Shown: positions 1 to 11,625, counted from the first letter of the stretch. The stretch is 64,000 nt of DNA from Pararge aegeria (GCF_905163445.1 NC_053187.1:3720001-3784000), one strand, 5' to 3'. Notes: generated from the sequence alone by a model not told the origin. Numbers and translations are program-made.

Positions 1-950
1 CTCTCGATCACTTGTCGGAACTCACGAAATTCACAAAAAAAAACTTCCCATGTACGGTGAGAGAAAGCATACGGATTGTGGACACCTTCTAGGCGAGAGT
101 GAGTAGACGGCAACTAAATATGGTAATCCAACTTAAGTTATTTATAGCGTCTAAGTATTGAGCCTTAAGCGTTTTGGAGCTTTGTAAGTGATTTAGTAAT
201 TACGATATAACTTATTGTTTTCTGAATTCTTCGAGTTATCTAGGTTATTAATGTTGTATTTTTAAGTGCGGAGTCAACATTTTGGTACTCAAGTATCCAA
301 AACCCAACGCAAAAGTTTTGGGTACTTGGGTACGTTAGGTATGGCAATACCTTATAGGTGGAAACTAAAAAAAACTGTAAAAATATTTTGTATTGTTTTT
401 TTAGTATTATTTCAGTACGTCGAAAATTAAAGCGCGAGCTAAATTAAAAAAAAAAATCGATACCATTACCAGAATAGAATTAAATTAAACAAAACTAAAA
501 TAATAGTAATGCCTACGTAAGTGTTTAGTTATTTTTGTGTTTAGCAAATTTCACTGATATGTTTATATTTTACTTGAATTTTACTCATTTAGCCACAAAT
601 GTGATCAATAATAACATATATTTGTATCTCTGCTTAGATATTCATAGATACGAGTATATGTAATAGTGTTCCACTCATTGGTATCAGAATTTTAAGTCTA
701 TGTGTTACACCACAAAACATGGAGTGGGCGAATCCAAGTTTCATTGACACTACGATATGCAAATAAAAACTAGAGTAAAAGGTGACTCAGCCGTCGAAGC
801 AAATACACTTTCTGTGGTCAATAATGAAATTTTATTAAGTAACATTTAATTAGATAGTCGTTTTTTTTTCACAATTTCATTTACTGTTTTACACTCTCAG
901 ATGAATATTTTGATTTGTATGGAAATAACGTTTTAAAGACGTACAAAACA
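1..950. other. AT-rich stretch without recognisable gene
   Basis: Long A and T runs with no open frame above about 60 codons and no repeat family shared with the rest of the window. Probably intron or intergenic DNA. Confidence 0.6.
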
Positions 951-955
951 CGACC

Positions 956-1085
956 TGGTCTTATATTAAGCGATAAGGCCGCCTCTTGTATTCTACTTCA
1001 TTCTTCATGTTTCTGCTTTTATTTTATTTTTGTATATGTTATTGATGTGGTATACAAATAAAGAGATATTAATATAGAAGATAAA
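956..1085 (+). repeat. Family G repeat, 3' part
   Basis: Shares 'GCGATAAGGCCGCC' and 'TTGTATTCTACT' and an AATAAAGAG-like end with copies near 4.3, 11.4 and 45.1 kb. The 5' half is missing. The AATAAA-type end suggests an RNA-derived (LINE or SINE 3') origin, which is inferred. Confidence 0.7.
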
Positions 1086-1231
1086 TAAAACAAACTTAGG
1101 TGTTATGGAAACAGAGATTTTTTTTTTTAATGTTTAGTATTTTCGTAACAATCTTGATATTGAATTTTTACCTAATGTAGTCACCATCTCGCCTTTAGAA
1201 GTTTCACTTCAAAGCTAAATACATACTTTTC

Positions 1232-1275
1232 ATGCACGTCACAAGCGAAAATACAATCTAATACTGATTATACGA
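1232..1275 (+). repeat. 44-bp direct repeat, copy 1
   Basis: Matches 2027-2070 at 41 of 44 positions in the same orientation. The DNA between the copies shows no similar doubling, so this may be two insertions of one short element or a remnant duplication. Confidence 0.65.
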
Positions 1276-2026
1276 AAAAAACGTTAGAATTTTGAATTTT
1301 ATACCGTTCTAGTAACTGTAAAATTTCAATTACGTATTACACTGTAACAGTTACTCGGCATGTTTTCTTGTACAGTGTAAATTGTAACATAATACATTTT
1401 TTTTTATAAAATCAAATCAGACACGACAACACTGTAAAGTAATAAAACTAAAAAGAACCTGATGAGTGAGTTTGATAAAATTGTAGAGGATTCCGCACAA
1501 ATAATTTATTCACACTAATATTCGAAATGCAACGTTACCCGTTTGTTTATTTGTTTGTTTGTTACCTTTTGTTGTTTGTAACCCCCACAAATCTTGATTT
1601 CCCGGGATGTTATAGACAAACGGTGTTTGTACATATGGGATAACCGATGTAGACAAAGTCTTGCATAGGAATAGCTATGAAATTGAATGCAATCAGTAAA
1701 GTAAGTGTTTTTTTAAGTTTTTTAATTCAGTAGGTATTTGTTTTAGATTTTTCTTAGGAAACAGTAAGCAGTGCAGTGATATAATTGTTGTAAAATCACT
1801 AGACTGAGACGTTAACACATATTCCATTTAACTGCTATTGAACTCCGAAATCTATTTTAAATACGATAAAACACAAGATGTAAAAATACTGCAACTTAAG
1901 AAACATTTTCTAATCTAATCAACAAGTGATTTTATTGCTTCCAGGTCAATGGAAATGCTACGTAAAGCGTGCAGCTAAATTCATACTATTTTCTAAAGAG
2001 ACGTTACGAGCGAAGTTAAAAACATA
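1276..2026. other. AT-rich stretch without recognisable gene
   Basis: Contains a small inverted repeat (TACACTGTA near 1340 and TACAGTGTA near 1373) and a TTTG microsatellite near 1540-1560. No coding signal. Confidence 0.5.
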
Positions 2027-2070
2027 ATGCACGTCACAAACGAAAATATAATCTAATACTGATTACACGA
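2027..2070 (+). repeat. 44-bp direct repeat, copy 2
   Basis: Same orientation as 1232-1275, with three mismatches. Confidence 0.65.
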
Positions 2071-2578
2071 ATTACACATATATTTTTTAATGAATGTAGT
2101 TACAAATTATTGCTGGTGTGCCTTATGAATAAATAAATAAATAAATGATATACCAAACTTGCCAAATTCAAAGTTTGCATGGATTCTAGGAAATATCATC
2201 GTGACGATAAAAGTATTCAGTTTCAATTTGTAAACTACAGAACGCTAAAACGCTTTACTAGGACTGGCAGTTTATAATTAAGTTGAAACGGAAAACATAA
2301 CGCCAGCCATAAACTGTTTACACCATTATGTAATTCGTTCAGCCAAATAAATTTGTATAATATTTATAACAAAAAAAGTTACATAAGCGGCCATTTTATA
2401 GTATGTATGCCATTTTGTAGAGCGAGAGATTCAGCGCATGCGCGCAAGGTCCATGAAGGTCGCAACGGTGAAAGTAATAAGCAAGCAGCGAGTTAAAAGG
2501 GGTTAACTTTAGTATACAATGAGAAAGGTGTTTTTTTTTATCCTTTCTCACTCTTATATTTTATGTGTTTATATTAGT

Positions 2579-2880
2579 ATGACGGTCTCCCTGACGCAAC
2601 GCTGAGCGCTGTGAATTTAAGTAGGAGGTCCCGGGATTGATTCTTGGCAGGAGCAATTTTTGAATTTTTTCTTGTCTGGTCTGGTGGGAGGCTTAGGTCG
2701 TGGCTAGTTGCCACCCTACCGACAAAGACGAGCCGCTAAGCGCGATGTCGCGTACAAACCGATCAGGGGTATGACTACTATACTCCCTACAGGTTAGCCC
2801 GCTGCCATCTTAGACGGCATCATCACTTTCTGCCAGGTGAGATTGCAATCAAGGGCTGACTTGTAGTGGAATAAAAACAT
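2579..2880 (+). repeat. Family B SINE, near full length
   Basis: Begins with a tRNA-like head ('CTCCCTGACGCAACGCTGAG' and a degenerate box B near 2630-2645). The body carries 'GGCTAGTTGCCACCCTACC', and the end is 'GACTTGTAGTGGAATAAAAA'. About 300 bp long. It is the most complete copy of this family here and serves as the reference for the other B copies. Transcription by Pol III is inferred from the head. Confidence 0.8.
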
Positions 2881-3440
2881 TAATTTTATTAGTTGCAATC
2901 TTAACGGTTTCAATTGTGATTCGAAATCCTTCAAGATTCCTTTCCGACACATCCACCAAATTGAGCTTATAGTTTCAAGCAAACTAAATTTCTGCACAAC
3001 AATTTACTACTCAAGTGTTTGTCGCGATATATTGAATTATGGTTTTACTTAATATATTCATTATTGTACTCACATCGCTATTTCACGCCAATAAATCCGT
3101 TTCGAATGAAATTCGAAGATCGAATGATCGTTTTCCCACACCGTGTCAGCATAATATATCAACGTCAAGGCCGACTGCATTAGGAATATTATTATTGTTG
3201 TTATGACGCCCGTACTAGGTATATCTAATTAAAACTAATACCTCGTTTATCTATTAAATTATAAAAAAGCAATGTGTCGTCTCTTGTTCCAAACGTGTCT
3301 CATTGCAATATGGACCTTCGGAAAAAAAAAGAAAAAAAAAAGTAGATCGAAACTGCAAAGTTTCCTACTAGATGACGCTGCAACGTTTCCTAGTCGCTAT
3401 ACGACTGATGTGTAAGGCATATACTAATTTCGGCATCGAC
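2881..3440. other. AT-rich stretch, nothing recognised
   Basis: Contains an A-rich run near 3320-3340 and no supported gene or repeat. Confidence 0.5.
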
Positions 3441-3449
3441 GGTAGGAGA

Positions 3450-3523
3450 GCCGTAGCTTAATTGGATAAAGCGTTCATGCCGCGATTGCCAGAGAGTCGC
3501 AGGTTCAAATCCTCTGATATTAA
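3450..3523 (+). repeat. tRNA-like head (tRNA pseudogene or SINE head)
   Basis: Box A-like 'TAGCTTAATTGG' (3454-3465) and box B-like 'GGTTCAAATCC' (3502-3512) are at normal tRNA spacing. The TpsiC stem is imperfect and the acceptor stem does not pair well, so a working tRNA is unlikely. A SINE head is the more probable reading. Confidence 0.5.
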
Positions 3524-3724
3524 TTGATAATTCCTCCAAGTGTAGGTAAAAACACTAATAAAACTTAGTTATTTCTACTTTCAGAGTGCATTCGAATTGT
3601 AAAAACGTATGAGTATCGTACCGTAGAGTATAGTAAGGCAGTGTTCGGCAGTGAGACTCAAGTAGATAACCGCCTGTGAACAGAGCAATACTTCACACAC
3701 ACACTTCTGGAAATCGAACCCACC

Positions 3725-3795
3725 GAATCGGCCGTCAAACAAACAAAGAAACAAACACACTTTCCCATTTATAATATAAGTAAGAATGATATCAC
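3725..3795 (-). repeat. Family J repeat fragment
   Basis: Read on the minus strand it gives 'ATATTATAAATGGGAAAGTG' followed by GTTTGTTT repeats, the usual terminal segment of this family (compare 56165-56486). Confidence 0.55.
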
Positions 3796-4295
3796 TATAT
3801 ACCATAAAAAACTAGATCTCTTTTTAAAAATAAGTAGTACCAGAGTGACCGCTGAACATTTACAGTAAAACAAGCACTGGTATAACACTGTCCTTCTATA
3901 CTTTCCCATACTCGGAACTCTGATAATAAGGGTAAAAGCATGCCACGTAAGAATTATATGCCTCACTTACGGACCTGTATACCGCATAGTATTATATCGC
4001 CGGCATCCTTCCTACTTGATTTATGCTTCCGTCAGCGAAGGACGGATGTCTGTCAGTGTACCCAGTTCCTACTTCTAAACGAGAGCGCTGTCTGTTACAG
4101 TGCGTTTTCTCACGAAGACAAGATTTATTTCTTGAGTAAACGGAGTGATTTTTAAACAAGGATCTCAATGGTAGCACCCTTTTATCGGTAATCGTATGAA
4201 CACTGATAATTTGAAGAAGTGACATATAAATATGGTATATCGTACAAGTAGATTAGTAGCTAGTTGAATTTGTTAGGGTTTATAGGTTTATATTA
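3796..4295. other. No gene recognised
   Basis: Mixed AT-rich DNA. Short open frames of 65-77 codons overlap on both strands and show no family features, so they are treated as chance. Confidence 0.4.
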
Positions 4296-4480
4296 ATTTT
4301 ACACCACCTGTCCGCTTTCGCTCATGTTGTCCTAATCCTAAGGTTGCCTGGCAGAGATCGCTACTAAGCGATAAGGCCGCCTTTGGATTCTACTTCCGTC
4401 TTGATACTTCTATTATTCTTTTATTTCCCTAACTACATAGTTGTGTACAAGTTAAGAGTTAAATAATAATAATTAATAAA
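4296..4480 (+). repeat. Family G repeat, near full length
   Basis: Runs from 'ATTTTACACCACCTG' through 'CCTAATCCTAAGGTTGCC', 'GCGATAAGGCCGCC' and 'TTGTGTACAAGTTAAGAG' into an A/T-rich tail. Same order as the copies at 45115 (+) and 11390 (-). Confidence 0.75.
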
Positions 4481-5419
4481 AGATGGCCAGTGTATTGTCA
4501 CACTGCTATTGGCACAACTTAGAATGGTCAAAACTACTCCGATATGCCACATAATATTTTGATAATGCCGTCAATGTTTTAAAACTGTCTTAAAGTGGGC
4601 TAATCCTTTACGCTTAACAGCGCCCAATTGTATTATTATTATTTTATCTTAAAGTATTGTTTTTCGTTATCTGAACAACACTATTTGAATCTGGGAGTTG
4701 AGTCCCAAAGTTTCACGTGCGGAAAATTAAAAAAAAAACGCTTAAATGAACCTTTGTCTAATGTTGGTCTATAGTTGGTTAAAAATTAGTCCGCAGCGCC
4801 ATAAACCTGTATTAAGTCACAATAACGCATTTTATGTGGAAAATAATTAAGAAATGCAAAAGTGCATTTTAGTTGTCATTTCAAGGCATAAAATATTAAC
4901 CCTTAGAATTTATTATCATTACAACATTTACATTTACAACATGTTATATTTTAGACGCATAGGAGATTTAAAAAAAAAAAAAAGTGTCGCACGGTAGGGT
5001 TTTACGTTTCTATAACTAAGATATTATCCGTGGGGCCAGTCATTACGTTACGACCTTACGTTAGTTAACACAGGTGAAACCGCGGGACCAGCTAGTTTAT
5101 AATAATTTATCCAACCGAGGGATCGTAATCAGACTTAATAAGTTTTTAAAAACATCTCACTTAAATGTTATCAATATTTTATCACGCGGATGCTACTTTT
5201 GTCATTGTAATTTTTCTCAGGATTGTCGCGGCTTGGTAAATTATCACACTGAAAATCATACTCTCTTATTATAAACATCCTAAGTCTTGAATAGCTTTTG
5301 TTTGCAACTCCCATACTTTCTAAGTAAAAGGGTATCCAAAATGACGGTCTTCGGTCGCTAAAATGAAGCCATGACAATATTTCTATAAATAAATTATCGA
5401 CTTATATATAATCGGTTGT
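4481..5419. other. AT-rich stretch without recognisable gene
   Basis: Poly-A runs near 4970, 'ACCGCGGGACCAGCTAGTTT' near 5077-5096 (a family J-like end), and short frames on both strands without family features. Confidence 0.4.
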
Positions 5420-5608
5420 TTATAGTAACGGGCAACACCGAAGTTAAAAGACCTAGAGGCCGGTCCCCAACAAGATGGGCTGAAAAAATTAAAGTCGTTC
5501 CGCTTCTATCAAATAGCCAAAATAGCCTCTAACAGAAGCCGATGGAGACAGTTTACCAGCGCGAAGTTAAGATCTCACCAGGGCCACGATCTTCAGTGAT
5601 GAAGGAAC

Positions 5609-5639
<31 letters not shown>

Positions 5640-5640
5640 T
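5420..5640 (+). pseudogene. LINE 3' end (RTE-like ORF C-terminus) with (AG)n tail
   Basis: One frame near 5441-5490 reads KRPRGRSPTRWAEKIK, matching the 'GRP..RW.DDI' block near the end of many insect RTE-like LINE polyproteins. The ORF then decays through frame shifts, runs into 'GATGAAGGAACGACC' and ends in an (AG)n microsatellite (about 5611-5639). The 5' part of the element is absent. What is seen is a 5'-truncated, dead LINE copy. The clade assignment comes from the family motif and is moderately secure. Confidence 0.65.
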
Positions 5641-5832
5641 GTATCGTTGAGCGCTATGGTGTTATTTATCAACACTTAAACAAGGTGATATTGTAGTCAA
5701 GAGCTTATAATCAAGTTGTAGTGGAATAAAATTAAAAAGAAAACACGCACAAGTATACTGCGGAACGAAATCTGTGGTATTCCAAAACATGCAATAGGGG
5801 ATTATTTAAGGAGCAACACATTGGCGGTCTAT

Positions 5833-6030
5833 CGAGTCAAGTCAAATATTTCTTTATCCAAAGAGGCATATAGATGACACTTTTGATGCGTACATCACAT
5901 GTAAATTATGACATAGAAGTGAGTTGATGGCGATAACTAAACGCGTCAGCTTAAAACTACAGCTACGAGAGTTTCAAACGCGTCCTGATGTAATAAGAAG
6001 CCCACAACAAACATGGCTTTGTTATCAACA
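5833..6030 (-). repeat. Family D LINE 3' UTR fragment with (TTTGAC)n tail
   Basis: On the minus strand this carries 'TAGTTATCGCCATCAA', 'GCCTCTTTGGATAAAGAAAT' and a TTGACTTGAC tail. Similar copies lie at 15690 (+) and 47093 (-). Confidence 0.7.
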
Positions 6031-6297
6031 TCTAACATTGTTATTTAAAACTATTTGACTGGCTGTTGGTGACGATTGACCTTGGCTCATCTTCCTGGGC
6101 TCGTCGTACGAGGTGACTTAAGAGAATTTTACGGAGAACGTGCTGCTACTACCATTTATTGCGCTCAACAACCCTCCAACGGGAAGGAGCAGAGGCTATT
6201 AGTCCACCACTGGACTGTTATAGGCTATTGATAATACTGTTTATGCAGGTCATGAGGGTGAGGTCATGTTAGCTCAGCTATGACCTATAACCTACCT

Positions 6298-6551
6298 ATA
6301 TATAAATATACTACGACAATACACACATCGCCGTCTAGCCCCAAAGTAAGCGTAGCTTGTGTTATGGGTACTAAGATGACAGATGTATATTTTTATGAAT
6401 AATATACATAAATACTTAGAATATCCATATAAACACCCAAACACTGAAAAACATTCATGCTCAAACACAAACATTTTTCAGTAATGGGAATCGAACCCAC
6501 GGCCTTGGACTCAGAAAGCAGGGTCGCTGCAAACTGCGCCAATCGGCCGCC
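6298..6551 (-). repeat. Family A (Metulj-like) SINE, full length
   Basis: tRNA-derived head on the right ('GGCGGCCGATTGGCGCAG', box B 'GGGTTCGATTCCC' on the minus strand), the 'AGTGTTTGGGTGTTTATATG' body, the 'ACACAAGCTACGCTTACTTT' block and a tail of ATTTATA units. The architecture is that of Metulj SINEs described in butterflies. Naming this copy Metulj is inference from that resemblance. Confidence 0.85.
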
Positions 6552-8242
6552 TAGAATGTTGTATAGATAAAATTTGAATAACAAATTGCTATGATAGCGA
6601 ATAAAATAATTTGAATGATAATAGAGCTTGTTATTCTACATTCAGTAAGAATTTATTCAAAATATACGGAAACCAGGAAGTTTTAATATTCAGCAATAAA
6701 ACTAGACCAACTGGCGATTTTAGTTTGTATGTTCTCAGGATGTCGTTACAATCAGGAAACCTAGCAGTGACGGTAACTCTTGCTTATTCCTGTCGTTGAA
6801 TACTTCACTGCGGAATTCAGACTCATTCTTGAAATGTTTGTAGGTTAGTTTGATCAAAAACTTAGTACGAAGGAGCATCACCAAGCTCCTATGCAAGTAA
6901 ATATATAATAATAATAATTTGTTTGAAGATAACGATAACACAAAGTCATCTCAAGCGCCCGTTGGTGCTCTTTACCTTTTGGCACCAATAAAAAGGTGCT
7001 TTCGATCATTCGGGATCCGTTTTAGTTCATAAGTATATTAATAGATTGCGTTCATTTATTTAATGGCTTCATTAGCGAAAAATATTTGTTCGCAGAAGAC
7101 ATTATCTACTAGTTTCTATCGATGCCTTTTGGCAATAAAGCCATCTATCCTAAACCTGTCTGCTTTATTTGTTATTTATAGTCCTTGTTTGGTAATTTTT
7201 GTTATGTGTTTTGTGAACAAAAAAACGTTTACTTTAATTTCATTTTCATTCGTCTACAGTTGCATGTAAATCATATACTAAGATCAATGAGGATACAAAC
7301 ACTATGCCAAGAGTACTGATTATCCCGCTAATTGCTCAACCAGTTACTCGTTACTCGATATTGTTTTGAAAGCATTAGAGGCTTTGTATCAGCGATACAA
7401 CCGCGATCAATTTCCGATATGTCACATGCTATCATTGTCCATCGGGGGAGAATTGATTATACTTATCAGGACAAGAATCTGCGACACGGATGTATTTTAT
7501 GTATGTTTAAAGGTACGTTTCAAAAGCGAGACTGATAGATGACAATAATCTTCTACCCACAATATAAATGAGTGTAATTTTTCAGGTAATTTTATGGCTT
7601 GTACCGCAGTTTTATAGTTAGCGAATAGCGTGTTACTTACGTGTTGCTGTAAATAAAAACTTGTTCATTTTTAAAATAAAAATGTTACATTATCTATTAA
7701 GGATGAGAACCCTCGATTGCTTGCTTCATTTCTAAATTGTACCTATAAAATAAAATTTTAGGACTTATTATCTAATAGACAAGTTAAGCAAAAAATTAAT
7801 TTCAATTGAAAAAAAAATTGTGTTCTCTTGATAGAACGTATCGATTAGTCAAAACGTACCATAACATAGTGTTATGAAATATTATGATAAGGAAAGTTAC
7901 TTACTTGTTTGGTGTACAGTAAAACCCAACCAATTTGCCAATAACTTTGAGATTAAATCTAAATACGCCTTTTTCATGCCTTTAATACAATGCAATATGT
8001 TTTAAATTATAAACACTTTTTATACGCCATAGCTGTATATCTGCAGGGCGTTCCTATAATAAGAACTTATGTTTCCTTAGGAATTTCGTGACGTTAAGTT
8101 TAAAATAATGCAATGTTACAACCGACGTAAAAATCGTCAATCGATCCGGACGGCGGGAGTTAGATTTTATAAACAATTAATATACAAAATGTGAGCAATA
8201 AAGAATTTTGCTTTAGTCTTTGCATGAATATAATTATTTACT
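6552..8242. other. AT-rich stretch without recognisable gene
   Basis: Several 60-68 codon frames (for example 7063-7269 and 7332-7535) show no domain features, and they lack splice-flanked structure that I could support. Confidence 0.4.
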
Positions 8243-8537
8243 AGCTGACTCGTGCAACTTTATTGCACCAAATCGGTTATTAACCGAAACACAAAAATTA
8301 AATTACATTTTTAAAAATGAATCCTAGCATGAGGCACGCATTTGTTTGTATAAATATTATAATAACTACTTTACATTTTAAAAACTGTATGTACCTACAT
8401 TCTTGTGAATAAATTATTATTATTATTATAGCTAGATCGATTTATCGCCCCCGAAACCCCCTGTATACTAAATTTCATGAAAATCGTTGGAGCCGATTCC
8501 GATAATCCATTGCTCGTTTAAAGATACAAGATATGCT
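8243..8537 (+). repeat. Family J dispersed repeat, interrupted
   Basis: Starts 'ACTAGCTGACTCGTGCAACT' and later has 'CCCCCTGTATACTAAATTTC', both typical of this lepidopteran repeat. A piece ending in an ATT microsatellite (near 8390-8430) appears to have been inserted or acquired in the middle. Confidence 0.65.
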
Positions 8538-8950
8538 ACTTTTTTGTAAATTGTTTTTCTCTATTATTTTATGTGTATTTCATCTGGAGGAATCTATGAG
8601 ATATCCTGTGCCATGCAAGCAGTGTGCAAATATTAATAAAATTTAAGTATAATTTAGCCATTGTCTAAATTTTCACGCTTTGTAGATAAGGAACAGGAAA
8701 TAGGTATTAATCATGAACAAAAACGACCAGTATTCTTGAAACAGACTGTAAAATTGGAATTACACGGGCAAAAAAATAAAACAGTTTAGTAAACTATTCG
8801 CAGTTTAATCTTAAAATAGAGCTAAACTTTTTTTTCTTCCAATCCATCACTAGGATGATCAATCAAGGATTAAGTTTTTCATCGGTCGGATCACCTCCGT
8901 TAACGCGTGTCCAATCACGAGGTTACTAGACGATTTTCTGTTTTTAATCT

Positions 8951-9420
8951 TGTCTTATACTAGCGGTCTCTCGCGATTTCGTTCGCGTATAAGTCAACCT
9001 TAAAAGGCAGATACATATGCTGTCTGTGTCTGTATATGGTTTATAATCGGGGGATATATTTTTTCTCTACTACCTATGATAACAATCCTGGTCCGGTTAC
9101 TAACATTACCGTGTGAATAGTGAATTCATAAATATGGGACTTTCATATAATCTTGCTCACCTCGTTTCATCTTCTTATATTTTAGAAAATCTCTTAGCAG
9201 ATACCAACGCTCAAATAGGAGTCCACCTGCCTTATTGTATTGTTCCTAACTATAAAAAAAGAACTCTCATACTGCCGCTACACCCCCAAGGGGGTAGATT
9301 TCCAAGAAACGAAGTAGGTAGGCTGTGTTACTTCCTAAGTAATCTTCTACTTGCATGCGGAAGTTTCATCAAAGTAGTTTCGGAGATCGGAGTCGGTATA
9401 AACAGACAGACAAGTAAATA
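8951..9420 (+). repeat. Family J-type repeat copy
   Basis: Begins 'ACTAGCGGTCTCTCGCGATT' and ends near 9390-9415 with 'GTTTCATCAAAGTAG' and 'ACAGACAGAC', the usual closing pattern. A 123-codon frame (9113-9484) runs through it and is best explained as repeat sequence, not a host gene. Confidence 0.6.
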
Positions 9421-9519
9421 CGCAAAAACTACATGCAAACTTAAGTTTAATATTCATTGTAAGTATATGACAAATTCAACATAGCGCATACTTATATCAC
9501 ATATATAAAAATATATGTA

Positions 9520-9763
9520 TTATGAAAATTAAGCTTAATTTGCTATATTCCGCAAAAAGTAGGTTGTTAATTTGACTTACCAAATATTCATTGTAAAGTT
9601 AACATCTTCTGAGGATGCTCCGGTTTCGGACCAAAGCGTAGAAGGTACATTGCCCAAGATCTCTTTATTTTGGAGTGTAAGGATTGAAGAGGTTATAAAT
9701 TGCATCATACAGATTCTCTTGCTTTTCGCGGAGCATAACAAGTTATGTTTAATTTTCGTAATA
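9520..9763. mobile_element. Family E MITE-like element with 43-bp inverted ends
   Basis: The left end 'TATGAAAATTAAGCTTAATT' and the right end 'AATTTTCGTAATATA' with its preceding bases are inverted copies over about 43 bp, roughly 80% matching. The interior has 'TGCTCCGGTTTCGG' and 'GAGTGTAAGGATTGAAGA', shared with the copy near 60.3 kb. Partial copies lie at 32.1, 35.3 and 51.5 kb. No transposase. The superfamily cannot be assigned here. Confidence 0.6.
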
Positions 9764-10000
9764 TATCATGGAATTCCACAAAGTAACGCCTGCGTATATC
9801 CAAAAATATTTGTTTAAAAGCTTTACTTTATCAAAGAACCACCATCGCGAAACTAGAAAGATTAAAATATATGCGTAGGATACTAATGATTAAATGAATC
9901 GAAAATACTAATCCAGATTTATATCGTACTAACAACTAAGCACCCGCTGGTTTACTATGCGTATAGATGGGAACTAGTTTTTCGCCATTCTAATCCGACA

Positions 10001-10030
10001 CCAGATAAATAGTAACCAATATTTATCTGG
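10001..10030. repeat. Inverted repeat, 10-bp arms
   Basis: CCAGATAAAT and ATTTATCTGG form a perfect inverted pair around a 10-nt centre, immediately beside the palindrome at 10033. Confidence 0.85.
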
Positions 10031-10032
10031 TA

Positions 10033-10066
10033 GTTTAAACCGTTTGATACATCAAACGGTTTAAAC
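10033..10066. repeat. 34-bp palindrome, 16-bp arms
   Basis: GTTTAAACCGTTTGAT, a 2-nt centre AC, then ATCAAACGGTTTAAAC, perfect over 16 bp. Probably able to extrude as a cruciform. No coding or transposon context explains it. Confidence 0.9.
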
Positions 10067-10069
10067 GAC

Positions 10070-10990
10070 TCGTGGGCGAACACGTTTAGCCACAGAGTTG
10101 AAACTTCTAACTGCGTATCACTGAATATATGCTAGTATGTTCTACAAGCGGTATATTGTAACCTGGAAACGAATATAAGATACTTTTTGTCCCGAAAAAG
10201 CCATCAATAACGAATGTGGCTGCTGGCTTTAGTTACCTAAAAACGACTTTACAGTTTTACCGATCTAGAAGAGTATTTTTCATACAGATAGCTTGCCTAT
10301 CTTCTGGACTTAAACATTTGATACTTTTAAGTCTAGGAACAATATAGTTTTCGATAGGATTTTCTTTTAAATCGTGTGCGAAATTGCAGATAAACGCTGG
10401 TATAATATAGTCGAATGAAATGACGATTTCAACACCCATTGCATCGGTTTTACCGAAATATCGATTTCTTTTAGCAATAATGAGAGAAATTAGTATGCAA
10501 CTGTCGAAGTACTTATCCAGAAGCCCTTAAACTTCGAAAGAAAGTAAAATACGAATATTTTACAACCAGTTTATTATGAAGTTATGCAGTTCCGCTCCAC
10601 ATTGATTACACTTATAATGTAGAGCATTTTGACGAACAGCTGTTCGACGTTCGAGAAAAATGTTCACCTCGAAATACGAATTTTGAATAACTAGTTTTCG
10701 GATTGTTTTTTCTTTGTTTTCAATTATTTTTTATCTGATTAATAAATCTTAATTATTCAGTTAAACTTCGCACCCATCATCATCACCTCTATCGTTGGCT
10801 TGATGCTCAACGACACTTACAAGGGCAAACAGACGTACTCAGTTATCAAAAAAATATTAAAGCCATCAAAGGTTGTTCGTATCGGAGCGAAGCTATAGAG
10901 AGCGATAGATGAGGCTATCAAATAATATCCTGCTATAAAAACAGGCTATTATTAAGACCTATGCTGATGACCATAAATTATAAAGCGGAT
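10070..10990. other. No gene recognised
   Basis: AT-rich DNA. A 60-codon minus frame at 10257-10439 has no recognisable features. Confidence 0.4.
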
Positions 10991-10994
10991 ACAA

Positions 10995-11235
10995 TTATCA
11001 TCATAATCATCATATCAACCTATTACCAGCCCAATGCAATGACAAGTGCGGCATCGTTGGACTTCACACGCCTTTCAGAACATTATGGAGAACTCTCAGG
11101 CATGCAGGTCTCCTCACGATGCCTCACTGTATTAAAGGAAGTGATATTTTAATTGCTTAGAACGCAAATAAATTAGAAAAGTTAGGGGTGCGTGCTGGAA
11201 TTTCAACTCGGTCCCCCGAAGGATATTATCACAGG
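10995..11235 (-). repeat. Family C SINE, nearly full length
   Basis: The minus strand carries a degenerate tRNA head ('CGAGTTGAAATTCC' in the box B region), 'GCACGCACCCCTAACTTTTC', the 'GAGAGTTCTCCATAATGTTC' block and a GAT/TGA-rich 3' tail (near 10997-11017). Confidence 0.7.
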
Positions 11236-11389
11236 ATTTAGTCAAAAGCCTATAATAATAAACAATGAAACTTTGAAAGATCAAGAATTCCAACAAAATT
11301 ACGATAAATACATAGAATTCTATTTCAATATTTATTGATACAAACAGTAAAATATTTATTTATTATTTTATTTATTTCAACTTTTTATT

Positions 11390-11575
11390 TGTACCCCACT
11401 ACACGGTTAGGAAAATAAAGGACGAATAGAGAGAAACACAAAAAACTGGAGTAGAATACAAAAGGCGGCCTTAACGCTTAAAAGCGATCTCTGCCAGGCA
11501 ACCTTAGGATTAGGAGACAACAAGAGCGAGAACAAAAAGGTGGTGTAAAATTATTATAAACCTACATTCAAATTT
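11390..11575 (-). repeat. Family G repeat, near full length
   Basis: The minus strand has 'TTTTACACCACC', 'CCTAATCCTAAGGTTGCC', 'AAGGCCGCCTTTTGTATTCT' and a GTACAAATAAA-type end, matching 4296 and 45115. Confidence 0.75.
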
Positions 11576-11625
11576 AGTAATTCAAATTTAAATTTAATTC
11601 AAATTTAAATTTAATTCAAATTTAT
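11567..11625. repeat. AT minisatellite, TTCAAATTTAAATTTAA units
   Basis: About three tandem copies of a 17-18 bp unit, each partly self-complementary. Confidence 0.8.

Noticed and set aside
3450..3523. Functional tRNA gene
   Set aside because: Box A and box B are present but stem pairing is poor and no Pol III T-run terminator follows at the right place. SINE head or tRNA relic preferred.
6480..6551. tRNA genes at the heads of family A copies
   Set aside because: All are followed by the same SINE body and tail and recur in about ten copies, so they are SINE promoters, not tRNA genes.
9113..9484. 123-codon plus-strand frame
   Set aside because: It lies within a family J-type repeat and its end matches that repeat's usual closing sequence. 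No domain or splice support.
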